A stretch of DNA of 64,000 nucleotides from Micromonospora vinacea (GTDB lineage Bacteria; Actinomycetota; Actinomycetes; Mycobacteriales; Micromonosporaceae), in the NCBI RefSeq assembly GCF_015751785.1, contig NZ_JADOTY010000001.1:5332001-5396000 (forward strand), written 5' to 3'. Under the pieces are notes generated by a model, which saw nothing but the letters and a program-made list of their open reading frames with translations, was not told where the DNA came from and did not search any database. Made by a program: the position numbers and the translations under genes. Positions 7,117-16,066 of this stretch are shown here, one piece after another; position 1 is the stretch's first letter, and each line of letters opens with the position of its first letter.

Positions 7117-9447
7117 ATGGCAACTCTTCCGGTACTTCCCCTGACCGACGCCGTGCTGCTGCCCGGCATGGTCATCCCGGTGACCCTCGACCCCACCACC
7201 CAGGCCGCGATCGACGCGGCGCGGGCGACCGGCGACCGCAAGCTGCTGGCCGTGCCGCGCATCGACGGCGAGTACGGGCCGGTCGGTGTGGTCGCCACCA
7301 TCGAAAAAGTCGGCCGGCTGCCCGAGGGTGAGCCCGCCGCCGTCATCCGTGGCCTGTCCCGCGCCCGGATCGGCTCCGGCGTGCCCGGCCCCGGCGCCGC
7401 CCTCTGGGTCGAGGCGACCGAACTCGACGAACCCGCCTACGCCGGTCGGGCCCGGGAACTCGCCCGCGAGTACCGCGCCCTGGTGACCTCAGTGCTTCAA
7501 CAGCGGGGCGCCTGGCAGGTCATCGACGCGGTGGAGCGGATGACCGATCTCTCCGAGCTGGCCGACTCGGCCGGCTACGCGCCCTGGCTGACGCTGGAGC
7601 AGAAGACCGAACTGCTCGCCGCGCCGGACGTCACCGCCCGGCTGGAACTGCTGGTCGGCTGGGTGAAGGACTACCTGGCCGAGCAGGAGGTCACCGAGCA
7701 GATCAACAGCGACGTCCGCGAGGGGCTGGAGAAGTCCCAGCGCGAGTTCCTGCTCCGCCAGCAGCTCGCCGCGATCCGCAAGGAACTGGGCGAGGACGAG
7801 CCGGACGGCTCCGCCGACTACCGGTCCCGGGTCGAGTCCGCCGAGCTGCCGGAGAAGGTACGCGAGGCGGCCATGCGCGAGGTCGGCAAGTTGGAGCGGG
7901 CCAGCGACGCCTCCCCGGAGGCGGGCTGGATCCGTACCTGGCTGGACACCGTGCTCGAGATGCCGTGGGGCACGCGTACCGAGGACAACACCGACCTGGC
8001 CGCGGCCCGGGCGGTGCTCGACGCCGACCACGCCGGCCTGTCCGACGTGAAGGACCGCATCCTGGAGTACCTGGCGGTGCGCAACCGGCGGGCCGAGCGC
8101 AACCTCGGTGTGGTCGGCGGTCGCGGCTCCGGCGCGGTCCTCGCCCTCGCCGGCCCTCCCGGAGTGGGCAAGACCAGCCTCGGCGAGTCCGTGGCGCGGG
8201 CGCTCGGGCGTAACTTCGTCCGGGTCTCGCTCGGCGGCGTCCGCGACGAGGCGGAGATCCGCGGGCACCGGCGTACCTACGTGGGGGCGCTGCCCGGTCG
8301 GATCGTCCGCGCGCTGCGCGAGGCCGGTTCGATGAACCCGGTCGTGCTCCTCGACGAGGTGGACAAGCTGGCCGCCGGCTACGCCGGTGACCCGGCCGCC
8401 GCCCTGCTGGAGGTGCTCGACCCGGCACAGAACCACACCTTCCGGGATCACTACCTGGAGGTCGACCTCGACCTGTCCGACGTGCTCTTCCTGGCCACCG
8501 CCAACGTGGTGGAGTCCATCCCCGGCCCCCTGCTGGACCGGATGGAACTGGTCACCCTGGACGGGTACACCGAGGACGAGAAGGTCGCCATCGCCCGCGA
8601 CCACCTGCTGCCCCGGCAGCGGGAGCGGGCCGGGCTGACCGTCGACGAGGTCGGCGTCGCCGACGAGGCTCTCGCGCTGATCGCGGGGGAGTACACCCGG
8701 GAGGCCGGTGTCCGGCAGCTCGAGCGTGCCCTGGCCAAGATCCTGCGCAAGGTGGCGGTGACGCTGGCGACGGACCCGACGCCGGTACGCGTCGGCGCCG
8801 ACAACCTCGCCGGCTACCTGGGTCGGCCGAAGTTCACCCCGGAATCGGCCGAGCGCACGGCCGTGCCCGGCGTGGCCACCGGCCTGGCCGTCACGGGCGC
8901 CGGTGGGGACGTGCTCTTCATCGAGGCGACCAGCATGGAGGGCGAGCCGGGGCTGACCCTGACCGGCCAGCTCGGTGACGTGATGAAGGAGTCGGCGCAG
9001 ATCGCGCTCTCCTACCTGCGCTCCAACGGGCGGCGGTTCGGCATCGACCCGAACGCCCTGGCGGGACGCCGGATCCACGTCCACTTCCCGGCGGGCGCGG
9101 TGCCCAAGGACGGCCCGAGCGCCGGCATCACCATGGTCACCGCCCTGGCGTCGCTGGTCACCGGTCGTCCGGTCCGCCCCGAGTTCGGGATGACCGGTGA
9201 GGTGACGCTCTCCGGTCGGGTGCTGCCGATCGGTGGGGTGAAGCAGAAGCTGCTCGCCGCGCACCGGGCCGGTCTCACCGAGGTGATCATCCCGGCGCGC
9301 AACGAGCCCGACCTGGACGACCTGCCGACCGAGGTGCGCGAGGCGCTGACCGTGCACACCCTGGCCGACGTGGCCGACGTGCTCGCCCTGGCGCTGCGCC
9401 CGGCCGACGTGACGACGCTGGACGGTCCGGCGCTCTTCACCGTCTGA
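7117..9447 (+). CDS. lon: ATP-dependent protease Lon
   Basis: ATG at 7117 gives 776 residues; upstream extension would run through the HAIR element. The LonN substrate-binding domain covers about residues 1-200. The AAA+ module has Walker A GPPGVGKT (346-353) and a Walker B with LLDEVDKL. The protease domain has the catalytic dyad Ser668 (KDGPSAGITM) and Lys711 (GGVKQKLL). It degrades misfolded and regulatory proteins in the cytosol. The length is normal for actinomycete Lon. A perfect hairpin terminator follows. Confidence 0.97.
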   Translation: MATLPVLPLTDAVLLPGMVIPVTLDPTTQAAIDAARATGDRKLLAVPRIDGEYGPVGVVATIEKVGRLPEGEPAAVIRGLSRARIGSGVPGPGAALWVEATELDEPAYAGRARELAREYRALVTSVLQQRGAWQVIDAVERMTDLSELADSAGYAPWLTLEQKTELLAAPDVTARLELLVGWVKDYLAEQEVTEQINSDVREGLEKSQREFLLRQQLAAIRKELGEDEPDGSADYRSRVESAELPEKVREAAMREVGKLERASDASPEAGWIRTWLDTVLEMPWGTRTEDNTDLAAARAVLDADHAGLSDVKDRILEYLAVRNRRAERNLGVVGGRGSGAVLALAGPPGVGKTSLGESVARALGRNFVRVSLGGVRDEAEIRGHRRTYVGALPGRIVRALREAGSMNPVVLLDEVDKLAAGYAGDPAAALLEVLDPAQNHTFRDHYLEVDLDLSDVLFLATANVVESIPGPLLDRMELVTLDGYTEDEKVAIARDHLLPRQRERAGLTVDEVGVADEALALIAGEYTREAGVRQLERALAKILRKVAVTLATDPTPVRVGADNLAGYLGRPKFTPESAERTAVPGVATGLAVTGAGGDVLFIEATSMEGEPGLTLTGQLGDVMKESAQIALSYLRSNGRRFGIDPNALAGRRIHVHFPAGAVPKDGPSAGITMVTALASLVTGRPVRPEFGMTGEVTLSGRVLPIGGVKQKLLAAHRAGLTEVIIPARNEPDLDDLPTEVREALTVHTLADVADVLALALRPADVTTLDGPALFTV

Positions 9448-9461
9448 CGCTCCAACCATTC

Positions 9462-9493
9462 GGGCCCCCGCCGTCGCAAGACGGCGGGGGCCC
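9462..9493 (+). terminator. Terminator after lon
   Basis: A perfect 14-bp stem (9462-9475 with 9480-9493) is closed by a GCAA tetraloop, beginning 15 bases after the lon stop. Confidence 0.85.
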
Positions 9494-9577
9494 TGTCGGT
9501 ACGTGGGGGAGGTCTACTGTCTCGTCTGCCCCGTCAACCACCTCACCGCCGCGAGGCGCCCCCCTGGAGGAACCCCC

Positions 9578-9982
9578 GTGAACGTGGTGCTCTGGATCAT
9601 TCAGATCCTGCTCGCCGCCATCTTCGCCGGCGTCGGGCTGGCCAAGCTCAGCCAGCCCAAGGAGAAGCTGCGCGACGTGATGCGATGGGTGGACCCGGTC
9701 CCGCCGTCACAGGTCAAGGCGCTCGGCTCTGTCGAGTTGCTGGCCGCCGCCGGGCTCGTGCTGCCCGCGCTCACCGGCATCGGCACAGTGCTCACCCCGC
9801 TCGCCGCCGTCGGGCTGGTCATCGTCATGATCGGCGGCATCCTGGTGCACCTGCGTGATCGCAAACAGCAGACCACCCAGGAGGGGCGTCGCACCGAGAT
9901 CCAGGGCGCGGTCGCCTGCGCGGTGCTGCTCGTCCTCGCCGCAGTGGTGGCCTGGGGCCGCTTCGGCCCGTACGCCCTCTGA
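9578..9982 (+). CDS. DoxX-like small membrane protein
   Basis: GTG at 9578 follows a CTGGAGG site and gives 134 residues; the longer frame from 9503 runs through poor leader sequence. Four membrane helices are visible (about 1-20, 46-66, 70-90, 108-130). The first contains ILLAAIFAGVGLAKLSQPKEKL, the DoxX hallmark with G-x-x-K after the helix. DoxX-family proteins are small membrane proteins with roles in redox or surfactant stress; no substrate can be inferred. It is a single gene, converging on the helicase. Confidence 0.8.
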   Translation: MNVVLWIIQILLAAIFAGVGLAKLSQPKEKLRDVMRWVDPVPPSQVKALGSVELLAAAGLVLPALTGIGTVLTPLAAVGLVIVMIGGILVHLRDRKQQTTQEGRRTEIQGAVACAVLLVLAAVVAWGRFGPYAL

Positions 9983-9987
9983 CCCGC

Positions 9988-10020
9988 GTCGGCGACCGCC
10001 GTACCCCGGCGGTCGCCGAC
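9988..10020. terminator. Bidirectional terminator between the DoxX-like and helicase genes
   Basis: A perfect 14-bp stem (9988-10001 with 10007-10020) with a 5-base loop lies between two convergent stop codons. Confidence 0.8.
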
Positions 10021-10027
10021 GGCGGGC

Positions 10028-11761
10028 TCAGCGCTCGTCGCCGCCGCGGTCCCGGCGGACGGTGGCCTTGCGGCCCTTGATCGTGCTCTGCCGCAACCCG
10101 GAGATGACCTCGTCGGCCACCCCCTGCGGCACCTCCACCAGGGAGAACCGGTCGGCGATCTCGATCGAGCCGATGTCCCGGCCGCGGATGCCGGTCTCCC
10201 CGGTGATCGCGCCGACCAGATCCTGCGGGCGCACCCCGGCGCGTCGGCCCAAACCGACGAAGACCTGGACGGTGTTGCCACCGCCGGAGCGTGGCCGGCC
10301 GCCGCCCCGCCGGTCGCCGCCCCGGCCACCGGTCTCCGGTCGACCCTCGCGCGGCCCGCGCACCGGAACCTGCGGGATCTCCTCCTCGTCGTCGGAGCCC
10401 GGCGACGTCACCTCGTGGGCCAGCTTCACGGCGGCGAGCGCGACCTCCATCAGGTCGAACTCGTCGGTCAGCGTCTCCACGATCACCCGGAACGGGTCGA
10501 GGTCGTCCTCCAGCAGGCTCTCGCGCAGGGCCGCCTGGGTCAGCTCCAGCCGTCGGGTACGCATGTCGGCCACGGTGGGGATCTTGTCGATGGTGATCCG
10601 CTGGCCGGTCACCCGCTCGATGGTCTTGAGCATCCGGTGCTCACGCGGCTCGGCGAGGGTGATCGCCACGCCCTCGCGGCCAGCCCGACCCACCCGACCG
10701 ATCCGGTGCACGTACGACTCCGGGGCGGACGGCACGTCGTAGTTGACGACGTGGGTCAGCTGCTCGACGTCCAGCCCCCGGGCCGCCACGTCGGTGGCCA
10801 CCAGCAGGTCGGCAGTGCCCGCCCGCAGCCGGCCCATGACCCGGTCGCGCTGCTCCTGGCTCATGCCACCGTGCAGCGCCTCGGAGCGGTAGCCCCGACC
10901 GTTCATCGTCTCGGTCAACCGGTCGACCTCCTCCCGGCTGCGGCAGAACACGATCGCCGCGGTCGGGGACTCCACGTCCAACACCCGACCCAGGGCGGCC
11001 GGCTTGTGCGCCCGGGTGACGATGTACGCGCTCTGCCGCACCCGGGGCGCCTCACCGGCGACCGGCTGCTCCCGGCCGATCTCGATCCGCACCGGCTCCC
11101 GCAGGTGCTGGCGGGCCATCCCGTCGATGCGCGACGGCATGGTGGCCGAGAAGAGCACCGTCTGACGCTGCGCCGGGGCGTGCTCCAGGATCGCCTCGAT
11201 GTCCTCGGCGAAGCCCATGTCGAGCATTTCGTCGGCCTCGTCGAGCACCACCGTGGCCAACCCACCGAGGCGCAGGGTGCCCCGGGCGATGTGATCGAGG
11301 GCCCGCCCCGGGGTGGCCACCACCACGTCGACGCCGCTGTCCAGTGCCCGCAGCTGCCGCCCGATCGGCTGCCCACCGTAGATCGGCAGCACCCGCGCGC
11401 CGAGATCCTTGCCGTAGCGGTGGAACGCCTCGGAGACCTGCACCGCCAGCTCCCGGGTCGGCACCAGCACCAGCGCCACCGGGTCGCCGCCCTGACGATG
11501 GGCCGCCATGAGGTTCAGCAGCGGCAGCGCGAACGCGGCCGTCTTGCCGGTGCCGGTGGCCGCCTGACCCAGCAGGTCGCGACCCTCCAGCAGCGGTGGG
11601 ATAGCCTCCCGCTGGATGGGGGTCGGCTCCTCGTACCCGAGGGCGGCGAGCGCGCCCAGCAGCTCGGCGCGCAGCCCGAGCTCGGTGAAGGCGCTCACCT
11701 CGTCGGTGCCGTCGGGGGTGGCGTCAATCGGTGCGTCGTGCTGTGCAGGTGCGGAACTCAT
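10028..11761 (-). CDS. DEAD-box RNA helicase, DeaD/DbpA type
   Basis: The 577-residue product carries all helicase motifs: Q motif with PTPIQ, motif I ATGTGKT, Ia PTRELA, motif II DEAD, motif III SAT, and VATDVAARGLD and HRIGRVGRAGR in the second RecA domain. After about residue 460 there is a flexible segment rich in Arg, Gly and Glu. It is followed by a C-terminal DbpA-like RNA-binding domain (VQVFVGLGRRAGVRPQDLVG to about 570). Such helicases help ribosome assembly and RNA decay, often in the cold. ATG at 11761 matches family starts. Confidence 0.93.
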   Translation of the reverse strand: MSSAPAQHDAPIDATPDGTDEVSAFTELGLRAELLGALAALGYEEPTPIQREAIPPLLEGRDLLGQAATGTGKTAAFALPLLNLMAAHRQGGDPVALVLVPTRELAVQVSEAFHRYGKDLGARVLPIYGGQPIGRQLRALDSGVDVVVATPGRALDHIARGTLRLGGLATVVLDEADEMLDMGFAEDIEAILEHAPAQRQTVLFSATMPSRIDGMARQHLREPVRIEIGREQPVAGEAPRVRQSAYIVTRAHKPAALGRVLDVESPTAAIVFCRSREEVDRLTETMNGRGYRSEALHGGMSQEQRDRVMGRLRAGTADLLVATDVAARGLDVEQLTHVVNYDVPSAPESYVHRIGRVGRAGREGVAITLAEPREHRMLKTIERVTGQRITIDKIPTVADMRTRRLELTQAALRESLLEDDLDPFRVIVETLTDEFDLMEVALAAVKLAHEVTSPGSDDEEEIPQVPVRGPREGRPETGGRGGDRRGGGRPRSGGGNTVQVFVGLGRRAGVRPQDLVGAITGETGIRGRDIGSIEIADRFSLVEVPQGVADEVISGLRQSTIKGRKATVRRDRGGDER

Positions 11762-11866
11762 GTGCCAAGCCTTTCATCACGCCGTCCGGGCCGTTGCGGC
11801 GACCGCCACAAGAGCTGTCAGCGAGCCCGTGCTGCGCCTGTTCCGAGATCCCGGTGGCGGCCTCGA

Positions 11867-12793
11867 TCAGGCGTCGGTGGTCAGGATGGCCAGTACCATC
11901 ACCGCGGCGAGGGCCACGTCGAGCACCACGCAGAACTCGGCGTAGCCGCGCGGCACCACCCGGCCGCGGTGGTGCGCCAGGTCCCAGCCGGCGTGCGCCA
12001 ACCACCCGAACGCCACCAGCCAGTCGGCGGTCCGCCCGCCGGCCATCACCGCGACCAGCGTCAGGGTGACCCAGACGGCCAGACCGGCGAGTTGGGTGGC
12101 GAGCACGCCGCGCCCGCCCAGCGTGCGGCGGGCCATGCCGATCACCAGGTAGCCGCCGGGCAGCACCAGCATCGTCCACGGGCTGAGCACGCTCGGGTCG
12201 ACCCACATGTCCACGGTCATCAGCAGCGCCAACCCGGCCGGCCAGCGGTGGGCGAGCGCCACCACGACCCGGTGTCGGCGTACCGGCGCCAACGCCTCGT
12301 GCCGGTGTCGGACCGCCACCAGCACCATCGCGGGAATCATCAGCAGGTGACCGCCGAGCAGCAGCGCGTCGGCGTCGATCAGGCCGGCCCAGAACGGCAC
12401 CAGCAGCAGAAGGAACGGGACGTACATCGCGGCGGCCATCTCGCCGACCGCGTCCCAGTGGTGCGCCCGGTAGCGCATTCCCACAGTCATCCCGACTGTC
12501 ATGTTCGTGGCCATCACCAGTGCGGCGACGTCCGGCCGGGCCAGGGTGTCGCCGATGCCCAGCGCGGTGCCGGCCAGCTCCCACAACGGCCCGAGCAGCA
12601 GCATCCCGGCAACCATCGCCACTGCCATCTCGCCCAGGTGCCACAGCAGCCGCCGCCTGCTGCTGGTCGGGGTCGCGGTGGTCGGGACGGCGGTGGTCGG
12701 TGTCGGGGCCGAGGGCGCCGGGTCGGCGGTGGGCAGGGGCGCGGGTGACGGTACGGCGGTGGCGCTGTCCGCGTACGTCCGGGTGTTTTCCAT
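11867..12793 (-). CDS. Multi-pass membrane protein of unknown function
   Basis: ATG at 12793 gives 308 residues. The first 45 are disordered and rich in Pro, Thr and Ala. The rest contains about eight or nine hydrophobic segments, with short motifs such as NMTVGMTVGMRYRAH and a final AFGWLAHAGWDLAHH. The His-rich GWLAHAGWDLAHHRG near the C-terminus recurs in actinomycete membrane proteins of unknown role. It is divergent from the sensor kinase at 12926, with 132 bp between them. I cannot assign a function. Confidence 0.6.
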   Translation of the reverse strand: MENTRTYADSATAVPSPAPLPTADPAPSAPTPTTAVPTTATPTSSRRRLLWHLGEMAVAMVAGMLLLGPLWELAGTALGIGDTLARPDVAALVMATNMTVGMTVGMRYRAHHWDAVGEMAAAMYVPFLLLLVPFWAGLIDADALLLGGHLLMIPAMVLVAVRHRHEALAPVRRHRVVVALAHRWPAGLALLMTVDMWVDPSVLSPWTMLVLPGGYLVIGMARRTLGGRGVLATQLAGLAVWVTLTLVAVMAGGRTADWLVAFGWLAHAGWDLAHHRGRVVPRGYAEFCVVLDVALAAVMVLAILTTDA

Positions 12794-12925
12794 GCCTCGA
12801 CCCTGCCGGTGCACCCGGTGCGGCCGGCAGACCCGATCGTCACCGGAAAACCGTGCGGACCGCACGGTCCAACCGTGACAGTTCGCAGGGGTGGACCACG
12901 CCGGGGACGGCCCTAGGATCGGTGC

Positions 12926-14080
12926 GTGGCGAGCGAGGCGGTGACTCCCCGGGCGGACCGCCGGCTGCGCCGCGCCCGGGCGGCGACGCTGGTGTCGCTG
13001 GCCACCGGTGTCTGGGCGAGCGTCCTGCTACCGGCGGTCGGCCTGACCCGCGAGCCCGACCCGGGGCGGGTGGTGCTCGGCACTGTCGGCATCCTCGCCT
13101 TCGTGATCGCCCAGACCGTCGTCCTGTACGCGGCGGTGACGCCGTGGCTCGACCCGCGCTGGCGGCGTCGGGCCGAGCTGAGCCTGGTCGCGGTGGCGGT
13201 GCTGACCGTTCCGCTGGTGGGTCCGGTGGCGGCCGGCAGGTGGCCGACGTGGGCCTGGCTCGGCGCGGCGCTGATCGGCATGACGCCGCTGCTGGTGCGG
13301 TGGCGGGCCGCGCTGGCGGTGGCGGTCGGCGTCCTGGCGGTGTCGGTCGCGGTGGCCTGGTGGACCGGCGGCTCCGTTGCGCGCCACCTCGCCGTGACCG
13401 GTGGGATCGGCGTGGGCGTCGCCGCCGTCAACGGGTTCCAGGTCTGGTTCTGGGATCTGCTCGTGGAGGCCCGGCAGGGCCAGGCGGCCCAGGCCCGGCT
13501 GGCCGCCGCCGAGGAGCGGCTGCGGTTTGCCCGCGACGTGCACGACGTGCTGGGGCACCGCCTCACGGTGATCGCGTTGAAGGCCGAACTCGCCGCCCGG
13601 CTCGCCCCGGTCGACCCGGACCGGGCCGGGCGGGAAGCCGCCGAGGTGCAACGCCTGGCCGCTTCGGCGCTGAGCGAGGTACGGGAGACCGTGCACGGCT
13701 ACCGGGCCGTCGACCTCGACGAACAGCTCACCGCGGTGGTGGGGGTGCTGCGCTCCTGCGGGGTGCGGTGCACGGTGGTGCCGCCACCGGCGGACCTGCC
13801 GCAGCCCGCCGCCATCGAGCTGTCGGCGGTGCTGCGCGAGGCGAGCACCAACGTGCTGCGGCACAGCCGGGCCGACTGGTGCCGGATCCGCATCGATCGG
13901 GAGGATGACGTGGCCAGGATGACGGTGGCCAACGACGGCGCCGACGGCAGTGGCCCGGACGCGCACAGCCACGGCCTGCGTGGACTGGCCGACCGGCTCG
14001 CGGCTGTCGGGGGCGAACTACGGGTACGCCAGGAGGACGCGATCTTCACCCTCGAAGCCACAGTGCCGGCGCCGTCGTGA
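12926..14080 (+). CDS. Membrane sensor histidine kinase, HisKA_3 (DesK/NarX) type
   Basis: GTG at 12926 gives 384 residues. Five or so membrane helices span about residues 20-180. The phosphoacceptor helix is RFARDVHDVLGHRLTVIA with His at about 206. The HATPase domain has the N-box LREASTNVLRHS and the G2 box HGLRGLADRLAA. This layout is typical of short-loop intramembrane sensors paired with NarL regulators. Its stop overlaps the start of the regulator gene by 4 bp (GTGA). Confidence 0.9.
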   Translation: MASEAVTPRADRRLRRARAATLVSLATGVWASVLLPAVGLTREPDPGRVVLGTVGILAFVIAQTVVLYAAVTPWLDPRWRRRAELSLVAVAVLTVPLVGPVAAGRWPTWAWLGAALIGMTPLLVRWRAALAVAVGVLAVSVAVAWWTGGSVARHLAVTGGIGVGVAAVNGFQVWFWDLLVEARQGQAAQARLAAAEERLRFARDVHDVLGHRLTVIALKAELAARLAPVDPDRAGREAAEVQRLAASALSEVRETVHGYRAVDLDEQLTAVVGVLRSCGVRCTVVPPPADLPQPAAIELSAVLREASTNVLRHSRADWCRIRIDREDDVARMTVANDGADGSGPDAHSHGLRGLADRLAAVGGELRVRQEDAIFTLEATVPAPS

Positions 14081-14682
14081 TCCGCGTCCTGCTCGCCGAC
14101 GACGAGGATCTGATCCGGGTCGCCGTCGCCGCGCTGCTCGACCTGGAACCGGACATCGAGGTGGTGGCGCACGCCGCCGATGGGCCGACAGCCGTCACGG
14201 CGGCACTGTCGCACCGCCCGGACGTGGCAGTGGTGGACCTGGAGATGCCCGGCCTGGACGGCATCGCGGTGGCCGCCGAGCTGGCCCGGGCTCGACCCGA
14301 GTGCGCGGTGGTCGTGCTGACCGGGCACGGGCGCCCCGGGCACCTGCGCCAGGCGCTGACCGCGGGCGCCCGAGGGTTTCTGCCCAAGGGCTCGCCGGGT
14401 TGGGCGCTCGCCGACGTGATCCGCCGGGTGCACGGTGGCGGTCGCTACGTCGACCCGTCGCTGGCCGCCGACGCGTTGACCCTGCCCCCGTGCCCGCTGA
14501 CCCCCCGGGAACTGGAGACACTACGGCTGGCCGAGGTCGGTGCCCCGGTCGCGGTGATCGCTCGCCGGGTGCACCTGTCCACCGGCACCGTTCGTAACCA
14601 TCTCTCGGCCGCCGTCCAGAAGCTCGGCGCCTCCGACCGGGCCGAGGCGGTGCGCACCGCCCGGGACAACGGCTGGCTCTGA
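14077..14682 (+). CDS. NarL/LuxR-family response regulator
   Basis: GTG at 14077 overlaps the kinase stop, so the pair is co-translated. The receiver starts MIRVLLADDEDLIR, with Asp54 in VVDLEMPGLDG as the phosphoacceptor and Lys in FLPKGSPG. The C-terminal LuxR helix-turn-helix reads TPRELETLRLAEVG and then IARRVHLSTGTVRNHLSAAVQKLG. At 201 residues the length is typical. Targets are unknown; the divergent membrane protein at 11867 is a reasonable candidate by position only. Confidence 0.92.
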   Translation: MIRVLLADDEDLIRVAVAALLDLEPDIEVVAHAADGPTAVTAALSHRPDVAVVDLEMPGLDGIAVAAELARARPECAVVVLTGHGRPGHLRQALTAGARGFLPKGSPGWALADVIRRVHGGGRYVDPSLAADALTLPPCPLTPRELETLRLAEVGAPVAVIARRVHLSTGTVRNHLSAAVQKLGASDRAEAVRTARDNGWL

Positions 14683-14718
14683 CGGCGTCAGCAGCGGCTT
14701 CCCCGGTAGCGTGTCGGG

Positions 14719-15237
14719 GTGCGTACGGTGGAACTGGTCTGCTCGCCCGGCCTGGAGGTCGCGGTCCGGGCGGTCTGGGGCCGTCTGGCCGCCGCCGGGT
14801 TGCCCAGCCTGGCCCGCAACATCCATCCGACCAACCGGCCGCACCTCACCCTCGCCGCCGTCGACGAGTTCCCGTCGGGGGTCGAGCACCGCCTGGCCGA
14901 GCTGTTCGACGCCGCGCTCCCGGTGCCGGTGACGCTCGACCGGGTCGTCGTCCTCGACGGCAGCGCCCCACTGGTCTGGCTCGTCCGACCCACCGCGGCG
15001 CTGACCGGACTGCACGCCGCCGTCTGGGACGTTCTCGCCGAGGCCGACGGACACCGCCCGTGGCATGCGCCCGACGCATGGGTGCCGCACCTGAGCCTGG
15101 CCCTGCGGTTCCGCAACGCGGACCTGCGGCTGGCCCGTGCCGTCGCCGGCGGGCAGCGCCCGACTGGCGACTTCGACGCCGCCCGTAGCTACGACGGCAC
15201 GGACCGGACGGTGACGCCGCTGGCCGGGCGCGGCTGA
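14719..15237 (+). CDS. 2H phosphoesterase (2'-5' RNA ligase-like)
   Basis: GTG at 14719 gives 172 residues. Two H-h-[ST]-h motifs define the 2H superfamily: PHLTLAA at about residue 41 and PHLSLAL at about 118, separated by the usual distance. Members hydrolyse or ligate 2'-5' or cyclic phosphodiester bonds in RNA or nucleotides. The substrate of this one is unknown. It follows the two-component pair after 36 bp and may share its transcript. Confidence 0.8.
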   Translation: MRTVELVCSPGLEVAVRAVWGRLAAAGLPSLARNIHPTNRPHLTLAAVDEFPSGVEHRLAELFDAALPVPVTLDRVVVLDGSAPLVWLVRPTAALTGLHAAVWDVLAEADGHRPWHAPDAWVPHLSLALRFRNADLRLARAVAGGQRPTGDFDAARSYDGTDRTVTPLAGRG

Positions 15238-15261
15238 GGTCATTCCGCGTCGTCGCGCACC

Positions 15262-15957
15262 TCAGTTGCTGCCCCCACCGCCGTCGCCGCCTCCGCCGCC
15301 GTCGCTCCCGCCGCTGAACTCGCCACCGCCACCGCCGCCCGCACCACCGGCGTAGCCGTGGCGGCCGTCGACGAAGGGCAGGTCGCCGCGGATGCCGGGT
15401 GGTTTGGGCCGCTTGCCCGGCCCGGCGAGGTGTTGCAGGCAGACCCGGCCGGAGACCGGGAAGCATTCGCCACGGCCTCCGCAATCGGCCAGGTAGCGGT
15501 TGCCATCGTGGATGTGCAGTTCCTGGTCCACCCGGAACAACAGGGGAAGCCCGGTTGGGCCACAAGCCTCGTCCCGCCGGCCGTGGCCCAGCGTGGCGAG
15601 CAGCAGAGGTCCGCGATTGGCGGTGGTCGAGTCGCCGCTCGCCGCGAACGTCGGTCGGTGGTGGGTAGAGCCCCCGAACGCGGCGTCGCAGAAGGTGGCG
15701 TAGTCCCGCGCGTGGAGGGTCAGCTCCTGCCACAGGTCGTCCACGACCACCGAGGGCATGGACAGCTTCGCGCTGGGCTGGCGGGCGATGATCCGGAACC
15801 ACTGCCGGGTCGCGGTTTCGACGAGAACGAGGTCGTCGTCGCTGAGATGGGGATAGCGGTTTCTGAGATGGTGACGCCCGCTGGCAGGAAACCGCAGTTC
15901 GGACACGGCACGGAGTCGGCGAGGGGTGCGGTCGCTTCTGAACTTCGTCCAGATCAT
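15262..15957 (-). CDS. Uncharacterised protein with glycine-rich C-terminus
   Basis: The 231-residue product has an N-terminal alpha-helical domain (about 20-115) with VLVETATRQWFRI, PSVVVDDLWQELTLHARDY and ATFCDAAFG. This resembles an uncharacterised family (COG4278-like) in which a conserved VD-x-x-W(H/Q) segment is followed by Y-x-x-F-C. The middle has several cysteines and the tail is a run of Gly with Ser and Asp, similar to the tail of secreted or exposed proteins. No signal peptide is visible. The function is unknown. It converges on the 2H phosphoesterase gene. Confidence 0.55.
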   Translation of the reverse strand: MIWTKFRSDRTPRRLRAVSELRFPASGRHHLRNRYPHLSDDDLVLVETATRQWFRIIARQPSAKLSMPSVVVDDLWQELTLHARDYATFCDAAFGGSTHHRPTFAASGDSTTANRGPLLLATLGHGRRDEACGPTGLPLLFRVDQELHIHDGNRYLADCGGRGECFPVSGRVCLQHLAGPGKRPKPPGIRGDLPFVDGRHGYAGGAGGGGGGEFSGGSDGGGGGDGGGGSN

Positions 15958-16066
15958 CCGGTTACTTCTATCCGCCCGGGATGCAGGCGCTAAGGCCCCG
16001 ACTTGCCGAAGTGGCGCCGCGGCTCCTTCAGAGTAGGGCAGCAGGCAAGCATCTCACCGACGCCTG

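Noticed and set aside
10415..12748. A 777-residue plus-strand frame opposite the helicase and membrane-protein genes
   Set aside because: Its composition (His, Gln, Arg, Pro rich) and lack of any domain indicate the antisense frame of real genes.
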